The notes under the pieces were generated by a model that saw only the letters and a program-made list of their open reading frames with translations, did not search any database and was not told where the DNA came from. A program made the translations under genes and the position numbers. This document shows positions 18,443 through 26,360 of a stretch of 64,000 bases of DNA, one piece after another; position 1 is the stretch's first letter; every line of letters starts with the position of its first letter. This DNA is from Rhodoferax sp. (lineage in GTDB: Bacteria > Pseudomonadota > Gammaproteobacteria > Burkholderiales > Burkholderiaceae_C): the NCBI RefSeq assembly GCF_013297935.1, contig NZ_JAAFIX010000010.1, positions 62,001 to 126,000 of the forward strand. Direction: 5' to 3'.

Positions 18443-19362
18443 TGGATGCCTACGCACTGCTGATTGCAGCCACCCTGAACGCCGGTACCGTGCTGGCCAT
18501 TGCCTCGCTGGGGCTGCTGATCAATGAAAAGGCCGGTATCGTGAACCTCGGTGCCGAGGGCATGATGCTCTGCGCCGCCATTGCGGGTTTCGCCGCCGTG
18601 GTGCACACCGGGAGCGATGTGGCCGGTTTCATGGCCGGTATTACGGCGGGGGCTGTCATGGCTGCCATCTTTGGCGTGCTGGTGATCTGGCTCAACACCA
18701 ACCAATACGCCACGGGCCTGGCGCTCAGCCTGTTTGGTGCAGGGTTTTCGGCTTTCGCCGGAATCTCCTACGTGCAAGAGAAAATGCCCGAGCGCCCCAG
18801 TTTTGCGATTCCCGGCCTCTCGGACATCCCCTTCATCGGTCCGGCCTTCTTTAAGCACCACCCTATGGTGTACCTGACGGTGCTGTTTGCGCTGGCTTTG
18901 ATCTGGGTTTTGTACCGCACCCGGGCCGGTTTGATTTTGCGAAGCGTGGGCGAGAGCCCCGAGTCCGCCCATGCGCTGGGTTATCCGGTACGCGCCATCC
19001 GGCTGGGGGCGGTGGTGTCCGGTGGGGCCTTGTGTGGTTTGGCCGGTGCCTATATTTCCGTTATCTACACCCCGCTGTGGGTGGAGGGCATGGTGGCCGG
19101 CAAGGGCTGGATTGCGCTGGCGCTGACCACCTTTGCCACGTGGCGCCCGGCACGGGTGTTGCTTGGTGCCTATTTGTTCGGCGGCGTGACCATGTTGCAG
19201 TTTCACTTGCAGGGTGCCGGCGTCGAAGTGCCCAGCCAGTTCTTGACCATGTTGCCGTATCTTGCGACCATCGTGGTCTTGGCCCTGATTTCGCGCAACC
19301 CGCGCTGGATACGGATTAACATGCCTGCTTCTATCGGCAAGCCGTTTTATCCGGGCTCCTGA
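18442..19362 (+). CDS. nucleoside/purine ABC transporter permease 2
   Basis: A 306-residue integral membrane protein of the same permease family (YufQ/NupQ-like), with about eight to nine hydrophobic helices and NLGAEGMML near residue 33. Its ATG overlaps the TAA of permease 1, and the binding-protein gene follows after 49 bp. It pairs with permease 1 as a heterodimeric channel. Confidence 0.9.
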   Translation: MDAYALLIAATLNAGTVLAIASLGLLINEKAGIVNLGAEGMMLCAAIAGFAAVVHTGSDVAGFMAGITAGAVMAAIFGVLVIWLNTNQYATGLALSLFGAGFSAFAGISYVQEKMPERPSFAIPGLSDIPFIGPAFFKHHPMVYLTVLFALALIWVLYRTRAGLILRSVGESPESAHALGYPVRAIRLGAVVSGGALCGLAGAYISVIYTPLWVEGMVAGKGWIALALTTFATWRPARVLLGAYLFGGVTMLQFHLQGAGVEVPSQFLTMLPYLATIVVLALISRNPRWIRINMPASIGKPFYPGS

Positions 19363-19411
19363 TGCGCGAAAGTTTCGTTTTTCATCCCTCGTTTTTTTAT
19401 AAGGAAGTGAC

Positions 19412-20569
19412 ATGACAGATTTGCACAAACGCTCCTTGCTGAAGGTAGCGGCCCTGACGGCCGTGGCCGGCGCTGCCTTGGTTGGCTGCGGCAAGAAGGA
19501 AGAGCCGGCTCCTGCGCCCGCACCGGCACCGGCTGCTTCGGCACCTGCGCCCAAGCCAGAGCCATTGAAGATTGCGTTCGCCTACGTCGGCCCTGTGGGC
19601 GACGGCGGCTGGACTTTTGCGCACGACAACGGCCGCAAAGCCCTGGAAGCCGAGTTCGGCGACAAAATCGTGACCTCTTTCGTCGAAAACGTGCCTGAGT
19701 CCGCTGACGCGGAGCGCGTTATCCGCGAAATGGCCAGCAGCGGCAACAAGCTGATCTTCGGCACCACCTTCGGTTACATGGAGCCCATGCTCAAGGTGGC
19801 TCCTGAGTTCAAGGACGTGAAGTTCGAGCACGCCACCGGCTACAAACAAGCCGAGAACATGCGCACTTACGACAGCCGCACCTACGAAGGCGCGTACATG
19901 GCGGGTGTGATTGCCGGCAAGATGACCAAGTCCAACACCCTGGGTGTGGTGGCTTCGATCCCAATTCCTGAAGTGATCCGCAACATCAACAGCTTCACCT
20001 TGGGTGCACAGAGCATCAACCCCAAAATCAAGACCAAAGTGGTCTGGGTGAACGGCTGGTTTGATCCACCGAAAGAAACTGAAGCCGCAACATCGCTGAT
20101 CAACGGCGGTGCTGACGTCTTGTTCCAAAACACCGACTCTCCTGCTGTCTTGAAGACCGCAGAAGCCAAGGGCAAGCGCGCCTTCGGTTGGGACTCTGAC
20201 ATGACTGCCTACGGCCCCAAGGCCCACTTGGCATCTGCCGTGATCAACTGGGGTCCTTACTACATCTCCGCGACCAAGGCCGCGTTGGACGGCTCTTGGA
20301 AGGGCGGCACCGGTTCCTGGCTGGGCGTGAAAGATGGCGCGATCGACATCGTGTCTATTGCTGAAGACGTGCCTGCTGAAACCAAGGCCAAGGTTGAAGA
20401 AATCAAGGCCGGTCTGAAAGACGGCACCTTCTCCATCTGGAAAGGTCCTCTGAAAGACAGCGCAGGCAAGGAAGTCTTGAAAGACGGCGAAACCGCTGAC
20501 GACAAGTTCCTCTCCGGCGTGAACTTCTACGTCAAGGGCGTGGAAGGCAAGGTTCCCGGCGCCAAGTAA
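19412..20569 (+). CDS. BMP family lipoprotein, purine/nucleoside-binding protein
   Basis: A 385-residue substrate-binding lipoprotein. The N-terminus is a type II signal peptide with lipobox LVGC (Cys at about 28), followed by an Ala/Pro-rich linker, and then the BMP/PnrA-like domain (about 50-380). A good ribosome binding site (AAGGAAG) precedes the ATG. BMP proteins bind nucleosides or related purines. It is the last gene of the transporter operon, followed by a strong terminator. Confidence 0.92.
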   Translation: MTDLHKRSLLKVAALTAVAGAALVGCGKKEEPAPAPAPAPAASAPAPKPEPLKIAFAYVGPVGDGGWTFAHDNGRKALEAEFGDKIVTSFVENVPESADAERVIREMASSGNKLIFGTTFGYMEPMLKVAPEFKDVKFEHATGYKQAENMRTYDSRTYEGAYMAGVIAGKMTKSNTLGVVASIPIPEVIRNINSFTLGAQSINPKIKTKVVWVNGWFDPPKETEAATSLINGGADVLFQNTDSPAVLKTAEAKGKRAFGWDSDMTAYGPKAHLASAVINWGPYYISATKAALDGSWKGGTGSWLGVKDGAIDIVSIAEDVPAETKAKVEEIKAGLKDGTFSIWKGPLKDSAGKEVLKDGETADDKFLSGVNFYVKGVEGKVPGAK

Positions 20570-20587
20570 TGGTGACCCGGTAGCTGA

Positions 20588-20614
20588 AAGGGCCGCCCTG
20601 TGCGGCCCTTTTTT
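20588..20614 (+). terminator. Rho-independent terminator after the BMP gene
   Basis: A perfect 9-bp stem AAGGGCCGC / GCGGCCCTT with a 5-base loop, followed by TTTT. It lies 18 bp after the BMP stop codon. Confidence 0.9.
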
Positions 20615-20639
20615 GTTCATGCGTCAACCGTAGAAAAAC

Positions 20640-21629
20640 ATGGAAATTTTGAAAGAGGCCAGCCTGTGGCACCCCGTGGCCGCAAGTGATGCCCTACAGG
20701 CTGACCCACTGGGCGTGCAATTGCTGGGCGAGGCTGTGGTGTTGTGGCGCGATGCCACAGGCCAGGCCCACGCTTTGGCCGACCAGTGCCCGCACCGCGG
20801 CGCTAAGTTGTCGCTGGGGCGTGTGTGTGGCGGGCGGCTGGAGTGCCCCTACCACGGCTGGCAGTTTTCTGGCGATGGCGCGTGCCGGCATGTGCCTGCA
20901 CTGCCGGACTTTGTGCCGCCGTCGGGCCACGCTGCGCGCGTGTATGCCGCGCAAGAGCGCTACGGCCTAGTCTGGGTGCAATTGCAAGCAGACACCAGCC
21001 ACACGGTGCCTGAATTTGCCGCCGAAACCGACGGCCAGTTGCGCAAGCTCAACTGCGGCCCCTACGATGTGGCTACCAGCGCGCCACGCATCATCGAGAA
21101 TTTTTTGGACATGGCGCACTTCGGCTTTGTGCACGACGGCTGGCTGGGCATGCGCGCGGCCCCCGCGATTGACGACTACACCGTAGCGCCCACGCCCACT
21201 GGCTTGCGCGCGACCCAATGCAAAGCCTGGCAGCCGCAGAGCAATGTGCACTCCACCGCCCCTGCGCAGGTGGAGTACACCTATGAAGTGGTGGCCCCCT
21301 ACACCGCCGTGTTGACCAAGGTACCCGATGCGGCCAGCGTGGCCTTGCAAGGGTTTCGTGAATCTATTGCGCTGTTCATTTGCCCGATAACACCAGAGAC
21401 CAGCCGGGTCTGGTTTCGTTTGGCCATGGCCGACTTCGAGTCGCCCGACACCAAACTGCAAGATTTTCAGCACACCATCTTCATGCAGGACAAGCCGGTG
21501 CTGGAGTCACAGACCCCGAAGCGCCTGCCCTTGGATGTGCGCACCGAAGCACACACTGCGGCCGACAAAGCCTCGTCCGCCTACCGCCGCTTTTTAAAGC
21601 AAGAAACAATCACTTTTGGAGTCTGCTGA
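20640..21629 (+). CDS. Rieske non-heme iron oxygenase, possible N-methylpurine demethylase
   Basis: A 329-residue oxygenase alpha subunit. The Rieske [2Fe-2S] motif is complete (CPH...CPYH, residues about 46-68). The mononuclear iron site shows NFLDMAHFGFVH (about residues 155-166) and a C-terminal MQDKPVLE carrying the Asp ligand. Its size and layout fit the vanillate-demethylase/NdmA-type group. Its stop overlaps the start of adenine deaminase (TGATG), so the two are translationally coupled, and both follow a purine importer. Known Rieske enzymes in purine metabolism remove N-methyl groups from caffeine and theobromine; a similar role on a methylated purine is my inference. No reductase gene is visible. 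Confidence 0.8.
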   Translation: MEILKEASLWHPVAASDALQADPLGVQLLGEAVVLWRDATGQAHALADQCPHRGAKLSLGRVCGGRLECPYHGWQFSGDGACRHVPALPDFVPPSGHAARVYAAQERYGLVWVQLQADTSHTVPEFAAETDGQLRKLNCGPYDVATSAPRIIENFLDMAHFGFVHDGWLGMRAAPAIDDYTVAPTPTGLRATQCKAWQPQSNVHSTAPAQVEYTYEVVAPYTAVLTKVPDAASVALQGFRESIALFICPITPETSRVWFRLAMADFESPDTKLQDFQHTIFMQDKPVLESQTPKRLPLDVRTEAHTAADKASSAYRRFLKQETITFGVC

Positions 21630-22678
21630 TGACCACCTTTCCTACCGTTCCCACCGTTGCAGCGGACCGCATGCCCGCACTCCTGCGCGCCATGCCCAAA
21701 GCCGAGCTGCATATGCACATTGAAGGCTCGCTGGAGCCCGAGCTGATGTTCGCTTTAGCCAAGCGCAACAACGTGCCGCTGCGCTTCCCGAGCGAGCAGG
21801 CGCTGCGCGATGCGTATGTGTTCAACAACCTGCAAGAGTTTTTGGACATCTACCACGAAGGCACCATGGTGCTGAAGACCGAGCAGGACTTCTACGACAT
21901 GACCTGCGCCTACCTGGCCCGCGCGCAGGCCGACAACGTGCTGCACACCGAAATCTTTTTCGACACCCAAACGCACACCGGCCACGGCCTGAGCGCCGAC
22001 GTGGTGATCAAAGGCCTCTACCGCGCCTGTGCCGATGCACCGGCCAAGTTCGGCATGACGGCTTCGTTGATTTTGTGTTTCTTACGCCATCTGAGCGAAG
22101 AGGAAGCCTTTGAATGCCTGGAGCAAGCACTGCCCTTGCGTGACAAGATCGTGGGCATAGGCCTGGCGTCCAGCGAAGTAGGGCACCCGCCCGAGAAGTT
22201 CGCCAAGGTGTACGCGCGCGCCAAACAGCTGGGCTTCCGGCTGGTGGCCCACGCGGGCGAAGAGGCGCCACCCGCCTATATCTGGAGCGCGCTCGATGTG
22301 CTCAAGGTCGAGCGCATCGACCACGGCGTGCAGGCCATTCACGACGCGGCGCTGATGCAGCGCTTGGCTGCCGACAAGGTGCCACTCACCGTGTGCCCGC
22401 TGTCCAACCTCAAGCTGCGCGTGTTCCCCACACTGTCCCAGCACAACATTGGCACCATGCTGGACGCCGGCATTGTGGCCACCATCAACTCTGACGACCC
22501 GGCGTACTTCGGTGGCTACCTGAACGAAAACTTCACCCAGACCTTTGCGGCCCTGGGCCTGAGCGCCCAGCACGCTTACACCTTGGCCCGCAACAGCTTT
22601 GACGCCAGCTTCATTGACGCGTCGCTGCGCCAGAAGTATGTGCAGCGCTTGGATGGAGTGTTTGAAACCTTCCGTTAA
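21629..22678 (+). CDS. adenine deaminase (adenosine-deaminase superfamily)
   Basis: A 349-residue amidohydrolase of the adenosine/adenine deaminase family. The zinc ligands are in HMHIEG near residue 29, the catalytic region reads HAGEE, and NSDDP holds the late Asp pair. Long stretches (FNNLQEFLD, FLRHLSEEE, SSEVGHPPEKF, HAGEEAPPAYIW) resemble the adenine-specific branch described from Pseudomonas (adenine to hypoxanthine) more than E. coli adenosine deaminase, as far as I recall those sequences. I chose the ATG at 21629 because it couples to the Rieske gene. Its product hypoxanthine is a substrate of XdhAB. Confidence 0.85.
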   Translation: MTTFPTVPTVAADRMPALLRAMPKAELHMHIEGSLEPELMFALAKRNNVPLRFPSEQALRDAYVFNNLQEFLDIYHEGTMVLKTEQDFYDMTCAYLARAQADNVLHTEIFFDTQTHTGHGLSADVVIKGLYRACADAPAKFGMTASLILCFLRHLSEEEAFECLEQALPLRDKIVGIGLASSEVGHPPEKFAKVYARAKQLGFRLVAHAGEEAPPAYIWSALDVLKVERIDHGVQAIHDAALMQRLAADKVPLTVCPLSNLKLRVFPTLSQHNIGTMLDAGIVATINSDDPAYFGGYLNENFTQTFAALGLSAQHAYTLARNSFDASFIDASLRQKYVQRLDGVFETFR

Positions 22679-22726
22679 TAGTTAGTCCAGTGGCTCCCAC
22701 CGGCCCCCGGGCTGCAGTTTGGTGCC

Positions 22727-22780
22727 AAATCGGCTTCTAGCCCATATAGCAACTGCGCGGGTAGCTATCAAATAGATAGT
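22727..22780 (-). repeat. 54-nt two-hairpin dispersed element, copy 3 (intergenic)
   Basis: Minus-strand reading ACTATC-N6-ATAGCT-N4-GCGCA-N11-GGCTAGAAGCC-GATTT. It sits about 50 bp after the adenine deaminase stop. The 5' arm and its partner pair as CTATC / GATAG. Confidence 0.8.
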
Positions 22781-22830
22781 ATTCGCCGCGCTGTATACCG
22801 TTGACAGGCCCGCACGGTAAAATCCCCCGC

Positions 22831-22860
22831 AAGGCCCGCTGCTCCGGCGGGCCTTGTTGT
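22831..22860 (+). terminator. terminator-like hairpin upstream of queE
   Basis: A perfect 9-bp stem AAGGCCCGC / GCGGGCCTT with a 7-base loop, followed by a T-rich but broken run (GTTGTTTG). It could end the adenine deaminase transcript or act as an attenuator in the queE leader. Confidence 0.6.
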
Positions 22861-22890
22861 TTGTGTTCCGGAGCCATGTAGAGGACTACC

Positions 22891-22986
22891 ATGTACAAAA
22901 ACCTCGTGCCCCCACGCTGTGGGGTGTGCCAGCACGCGTGCCTTGGGGCCGCACCGCAGTCGCTTTCCTCCGGGAGCGCTGCATGA
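22891..22986 (+). CDS. 31-residue Cys-rich small ORF overlapping the queE start
   Basis: An ATG preceded at good distance by AGAGGA opens a 31-codon frame that ends in TGA overlapping the queE ATG (ATGA), the same coupling seen for queE-queD. The peptide contains RCGVCQHAC, a C-x2-C-x3-C arrangement. It may be a small protein or a leader peptide for queE. Evidence is the ribosome binding site and the exact overlap only; coding statistics cannot be judged at this length. Confidence 0.4.
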   Translation: MYKNLVPPRCGVCQHACLGAAPQSLSSGSAA

Positions 22987-23618
22987 CTTACCAGGTCAAA
23001 GAAATCTTTTACACCTTGCAGGGCGAAGGCTCGCACGCAGGGCGCCCGGCCGTGTTCTGCCGCTTTGCCGGCTGCAACCTCTGGACCGGCCGCGAGCAGG
23101 ACCGCGCCACCGCCGTCTGCCAGTTTTGCGACACCGACTTTGTGGGTACCGACGGCACCTTGGGCGGCAAGTTCCGCACCGCGCAGGACTTGGCCGAACG
23201 CATTGCGGCGCAGTGGCCTTCTGACGACCATGCACACCGCTTTGTGGTCATGACCGGCGGTGAGCCGCTCCTGCAGGTCGACACCGCGCTCATCGACGCG
23301 CTGCACGCCTTGGGCTTTCAGATCGCCGTGGAAACCAATGGCACGGTGCTGGCGCCCGAAGGCATCGACTGGATTTGCGTGAGCCCCAAAGCCGGCTCGC
23401 AGTGGATTCAGCGCCAAGGCCATGAGCTCAAGCTGGTCTGGCCGCAGCCCGGCATCTCGCTCGAGGAGTGTGAGGCGGCGGACTTTCAGCACCGCTACCT
23501 GCAGCCCATGGACAACATCTTGCGCGCAGACAACACCCGCGCTTGCATCTCCCATTGCATGCAGCACCCGGCGTGGCGCCTGTCCCTGCAAACCCACAAA
23601 ATCACAGGCATCCGATGA
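22983..23618 (+). CDS. queE: 7-carboxy-7-deazaguanine synthase
   Basis: A 211-residue radical SAM enzyme that converts 6-carboxytetrahydropterin to 7-carboxy-7-deazaguanine in the queuosine pathway. The cluster motif has the C-x14-C-x2-C form (CNLWTG...CQFC, starting at about residue 31), as in E. coli-type QueE, and MTGGEPLLQ is the SAM-binding GGE motif. The start at 22983 begins with the conserved IFYTLQGEG region; the frame is open upstream but that part is not conserved-looking. It overlaps queD by 4 bp (ATGA). Confidence 0.92.
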   Translation: MTYQVKEIFYTLQGEGSHAGRPAVFCRFAGCNLWTGREQDRATAVCQFCDTDFVGTDGTLGGKFRTAQDLAERIAAQWPSDDHAHRFVVMTGGEPLLQVDTALIDALHALGFQIAVETNGTVLAPEGIDWICVSPKAGSQWIQRQGHELKLVWPQPGISLEECEAADFQHRYLQPMDNILRADNTRACISHCMQHPAWRLSLQTHKITGIR

Positions 23619-24022
23619 CCCAAGCACCCGCCATACCGCTCCCCCGCAGCTGCGAGGTCAGCCAGAAGTTTTTCTTCGACGCCGCCCACACTCTGAAACG
23701 CACGGTGGATGACGCTGAAGAGATCGCCGGAAGCCGCCGCATCCACGGCCACACCTACCACTCCGAGGTGACGGTGACCGGCAACGCCGATGCGGACACC
23801 GGCATGGTGGTGGACCTGGGCCACCTGCGCAATGCGATTGCCGTGCTGCGTCCCCGCCTGGACCACCACTTGCTGGACGAGGTCGAGGGCCTGGGCCCCG
23901 GCACCTTGGAGAACCTGGCTGCCTTCATTTGGCGTGCAATGGCCGCTGAGTTTCCGGGCCTGTCGCAAGTGCGCGTCTGGCGCGATGGCATCGGCGACAG
24001 CTGCACCCTGCGCGCCCACTGA
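23615..24022 (+). CDS. queD: QueD-like 6-carboxytetrahydropterin synthase
   Basis: A 135-residue protein of the 6-pyruvoyl-tetrahydropterin synthase/QueD family. Zinc His ligands are visible at H25 (DAAH) and in HGH (H44, H46), and LDHH plus the ENL Glu are kept. The catalytic Cys usually four residues before the first His of HGH is Ser (S40), and the loop before it is extended. The context (directly after queE) still argues for the queuosine step that makes 6-carboxytetrahydropterin. Whether activity is retained or another residue (for example C13) takes over is open. Confidence 0.8.
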   Translation: MTQAPAIPLPRSCEVSQKFFFDAAHTLKRTVDDAEEIAGSRRIHGHTYHSEVTVTGNADADTGMVVDLGHLRNAIAVLRPRLDHHLLDEVEGLGPGTLENLAAFIWRAMAAEFPGLSQVRVWRDGIGDSCTLRAH

Positions 24023-24085
24023 TTGTCCGCGCTTGGTACAGACATTGCTGCTACGCCACCTCCTGCGTCTTTGAAGCTCACCACC

Positions 24086-25426
24086 ATGAACGCCTACCGC
24101 GCCTCCCTCCTCTGGTTTGCCCCCCGCAGCGAGGGCGTGGCCCGTGCCCTGTATGAGCAAGACGGCCTGCTGGTCGTCGGGCCTGACGCCCACGGCCGCC
24201 AAGTGGTGCAGGCCATCGGTGCGTACAGCGCGGTGGCCCAGCAGTACCCGCAGGTGCCGGTGCAGCATTTTCCCGGCCGCATGATCGCGCCGGGCTTTAT
24301 CGACCTGCACATTCACTACCCGCAGATCGACGTGATCGGTTCGCCCGCCAGCGGTTTGTTGCCGTGGCTCGAGAACTACACGTTTCCGGAAGAAAATCGC
24401 TTCTCAGCCCCCGAGCACAGTGCGCAAGCAGCTACGTTTTTTGTAGCGGAGCTGTTGCGCAACGGCGTCACCACCGCGCTCACTTTCGCTACCTCACACC
24501 CCGAGTCGGTCAATGCCTTGTTCACCGAGGCGCAAGCCCGACGCATGCGCCTGATCACCGGGCTGGTGCTGATGGACCGCCACGCCCCGGACTACCTGGT
24601 GAACCAGGGGCAGGGCGGTGTGAGCGGCACCGAGCAAAGCCTGCGCGATACCGAGTCGCTGATCCAGCGTTGGCACGGCGTGGACCGCTTGGGCTACGCG
24701 ATTACCCCGCGCTTTGCCCCCACCAGCACCGACGCCCAGTTGCGCGGCGCGGGCGAGTTGGCCCAGCAATACGGAGATGTGTGGATCCAGAGCCATGTGG
24801 CCGAGAACAAAGATGAGATCACCTGGGCGCGCGAGCTGTTCCCGGCGTCCCGCTCCTACCTCGCCACCTATGACGATTTCGGCCTGATGCGCGAACGCGC
24901 CATCTACGCCCACTGCATCCACTTTGATGACGACGACCGTGCCCTTATGCGCGACACCGGCGCGGCTGCGGCCATCAGCCCGACCAGCAACCTGTTTTTG
25001 GGCAGCGGCTTTTTCGACTACGAAGGCGCAGACCGCGTGGGCTACCAGTACGGTCTGGCCAGCGATGTGGGCGGCGGCACCAGCTTCAGCCCCTTCCACA
25101 CCATGCTGGCCGCGTACTACGTGGGCCGCGAAGGCCAGACCAAAACCGGACTCTCGCTCTCGCCCCAACACCTGTGGTGGCAGCACACCGCGGGTGCCGC
25201 GGCGGCCTTGGGGCTGGACGGCGCGAACGGCGGTCCCGCAGTGGGCAACCTGCTGCCCGGTTGCGAGGCCGACTTTGTGGTCCTCAACCCCCAAGCCACG
25301 CCCTTGCTGGCTCGCAAGACGGCGCTGGCGTCTAACCTCGACGAGCTACTGTTCAGCCTGATCGTGCTGGGCGACGACCGCCTGGTCGAGAAAACTTTGA
25401 TTTCACAGGACTTGAAATATGCGTAA
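24086..25426 (+). CDS. guaD: guanine deaminase
   Basis: A 446-residue amidohydrolase converting guanine to xanthine. Zinc motifs include DLHIHYPQ (about residue 75), SHVAENKDE, HCIHF and the late Asp in SDVGGGTSFS. I chose the ATG at 24086, which gives the usual length (about 440); a TTG at 24023 right after queD would add 21 residues. It supplies xanthine for XdhAB. Part of the gene (24394-24447) matches the 54-nt dispersed element, but the protein there has the usual family length. The last 8 bp overlap a small lipoprotein gene. Confidence 0.9.
   Translation: MNAYRASLLWFAPRSEGVARALYEQDGLLVVGPDAHGRQVVQAIGAYSAVAQQYPQVPVQHFPGRMIAPGFIDLHIHYPQIDVIGSPASGLLPWLENYTFPEENRFSAPEHSAQAATFFVAELLRNGVTTALTFATSHPESVNALFTEAQARRMRLITGLVLMDRHAPDYLVNQGQGGVSGTEQSLRDTESLIQRWHGVDRLGYAITPRFAPTSTDAQLRGAGELAQQYGDVWIQSHVAENKDEITWARELFPASRSYLATYDDFGLMRERAIYAHCIHFDDDDRALMRDTGAAAAISPTSNLFLGSGFFDYEGADRVGYQYGLASDVGGGTSFSPFHTMLAAYYVGREGQTKTGLSLSPQHLWWQHTAGAAAALGLDGANGGPAVGNLLPGCEADFVVLNPQATPLLARKTALASNLDELLFSLIVLGDDRLVEKTLISQDLKYA
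24394..24447 (-). repeat. 54-nt two-hairpin dispersed element, copy 4 (inside guaD)
   Basis: Minus-strand reading GCTACA-N6-GTAGCT-GCTT-GCGCA-N11-GGCTGAGAAGC-GATTT. The stem is GCTAC / GTAGC, a paired change relative to GCTAT / ATAGC of other copies. Confidence 0.65.
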
Positions 25427-25706
25427 GTTCGCAGCTTGTTGGTCGGTTGTGTTCGCTTTAGGTTTGCTGGCTGGGTGCGGCCCCAGTAGCTTCCTCGCTC
25501 GGGCGCAAGAGATTTGCAACAAATACCCGACACCAGACGCCAGAGCCGAATGCGAGCAACGAGACAAGCAGACGCAAGCTGCGATGCAGCACCAGAAGGC
25601 GCAAGACGCACGCGAACAGCAAAGTCGAGAAGTCGGCGATGGCCAGCCGTCTGGCAGTTTGTGCTTTGTGCGAAAGTCAACCGGGGAGCGCGTCTGCCCT
25701 AACTGA
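25419..25706 (+). CDS. small lipoprotein, unknown
   Basis: A 95-residue protein starting 8 bp inside the guaD 3' end. The N-terminus is a lipoprotein signal with lipobox LAGC (Cys at about 20). The mature part is polar, Gln/Arg-rich and helical, with three more Cys (ICNKY, AECEQ, SLCFV) and a fourth near the C-terminus. I do not recognise a family. Confidence 0.6.
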   Translation: MRKFAACWSVVFALGLLAGCGPSSFLARAQEICNKYPTPDARAECEQRDKQTQAAMQHQKAQDAREQQSREVGDGQPSGSLCFVRKSTGERVCPN

Positions 25707-25809
25707 GCCTTTGCACAGTAGCAGGTGGCATCGGGCACCGTCATGGCGCGCCAGTCGCGCCCAGATCGCCCTGTAGGCGGTGCTAGACTGCCCGAAACCA
25801 CCGCATGCT

Positions 25810-26337
25810 ATGAAAAACGACTCTCTGATTCACTGGCATTCCATGTTCATGGGCGTAGCGCTCCTAGCGGCCGCACGCTCCAAAGACGCCCGCAAGCGCA
25901 ACGGCGCCTGCATCGTCGGCCCGGACAACAAAATCTCGGGCGTGGGCTACAACGGCCTGCCCCGCGGCTGCGACGATACCGACCCCCACTACTGGCAGGA
26001 CGACGACACCGACCCGCTGAACTCGCGCCACAGCTACATCGTGCATGCCGAGCAAAACGCCATCCTGAACTGCACCACGCTGCCACTGCATGGTTCTACC
26101 ATCTACGCAACGCAGTACCCCTGCCCACGCTGTGTGCAGTCCATCATCCAGGTGGGCATCAAGCGCGTCGTGTACCTCGACAAAAAAGCGCACCAGGACC
26201 GGGTGAACGGTGCCTCTGAAAAAATGCTGGCCGATGCGGGGGTGGAAATCGAGTCCTTGCAGGCTTTGCAGCCAGAGTCCGCTGAATGGTCAGCGGAACT
26301 GGCGAAGTTCATTGAAACCTCCACGTCTGCTAGATAG
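25810..26337 (+). CDS. dCMP deaminase family protein
   Basis: A 175-residue zinc-dependent deaminase. It has HAEQNAIL (zinc His and catalytic Glu, near residue 78) and YPCPRC (two zinc Cys, near 103). The overall arrangement, including NGACIVGPDNKISGVGYNG near the start, is that of ComEB-type deoxycytidylate deaminases, which make dUMP from dCMP for thymidylate synthesis. I chose the ATG at 25810; a longer in-frame extension lacks conserved-looking sequence. It probably has its own promoter in the 103-bp gap upstream. Confidence 0.85.
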   Translation: MKNDSLIHWHSMFMGVALLAAARSKDARKRNGACIVGPDNKISGVGYNGLPRGCDDTDPHYWQDDDTDPLNSRHSYIVHAEQNAILNCTTLPLHGSTIYATQYPCPRCVQSIIQVGIKRVVYLDKKAHQDRVNGASEKMLADAGVEIESLQALQPESAEWSAELAKFIETSTSAR

Positions 26338-26360
26338 AGCAGATTAGAGCTCGACAGATC

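Noticed and set aside
18400..19554. Long antisense frames over the ABC permease and BMP genes
   Set aside because: The sense genes are clear members of known families; the antisense products are low-complexity and His/Gln-rich without motifs.
22679..22982. preQ1 riboswitch upstream of queE
   Set aside because: I searched by eye for the short preQ1-I and preQ1-II patterns and saw none; only a terminator-like hairpin and the small ORF are present. A covariance-model scan would settle it.
24023..24085. Longer guaD start at TTG 24023
   Set aside because: It would add 21 residues beyond the usual length; ATG 24086 fits the family better, though neither has a strong ribosome binding site.
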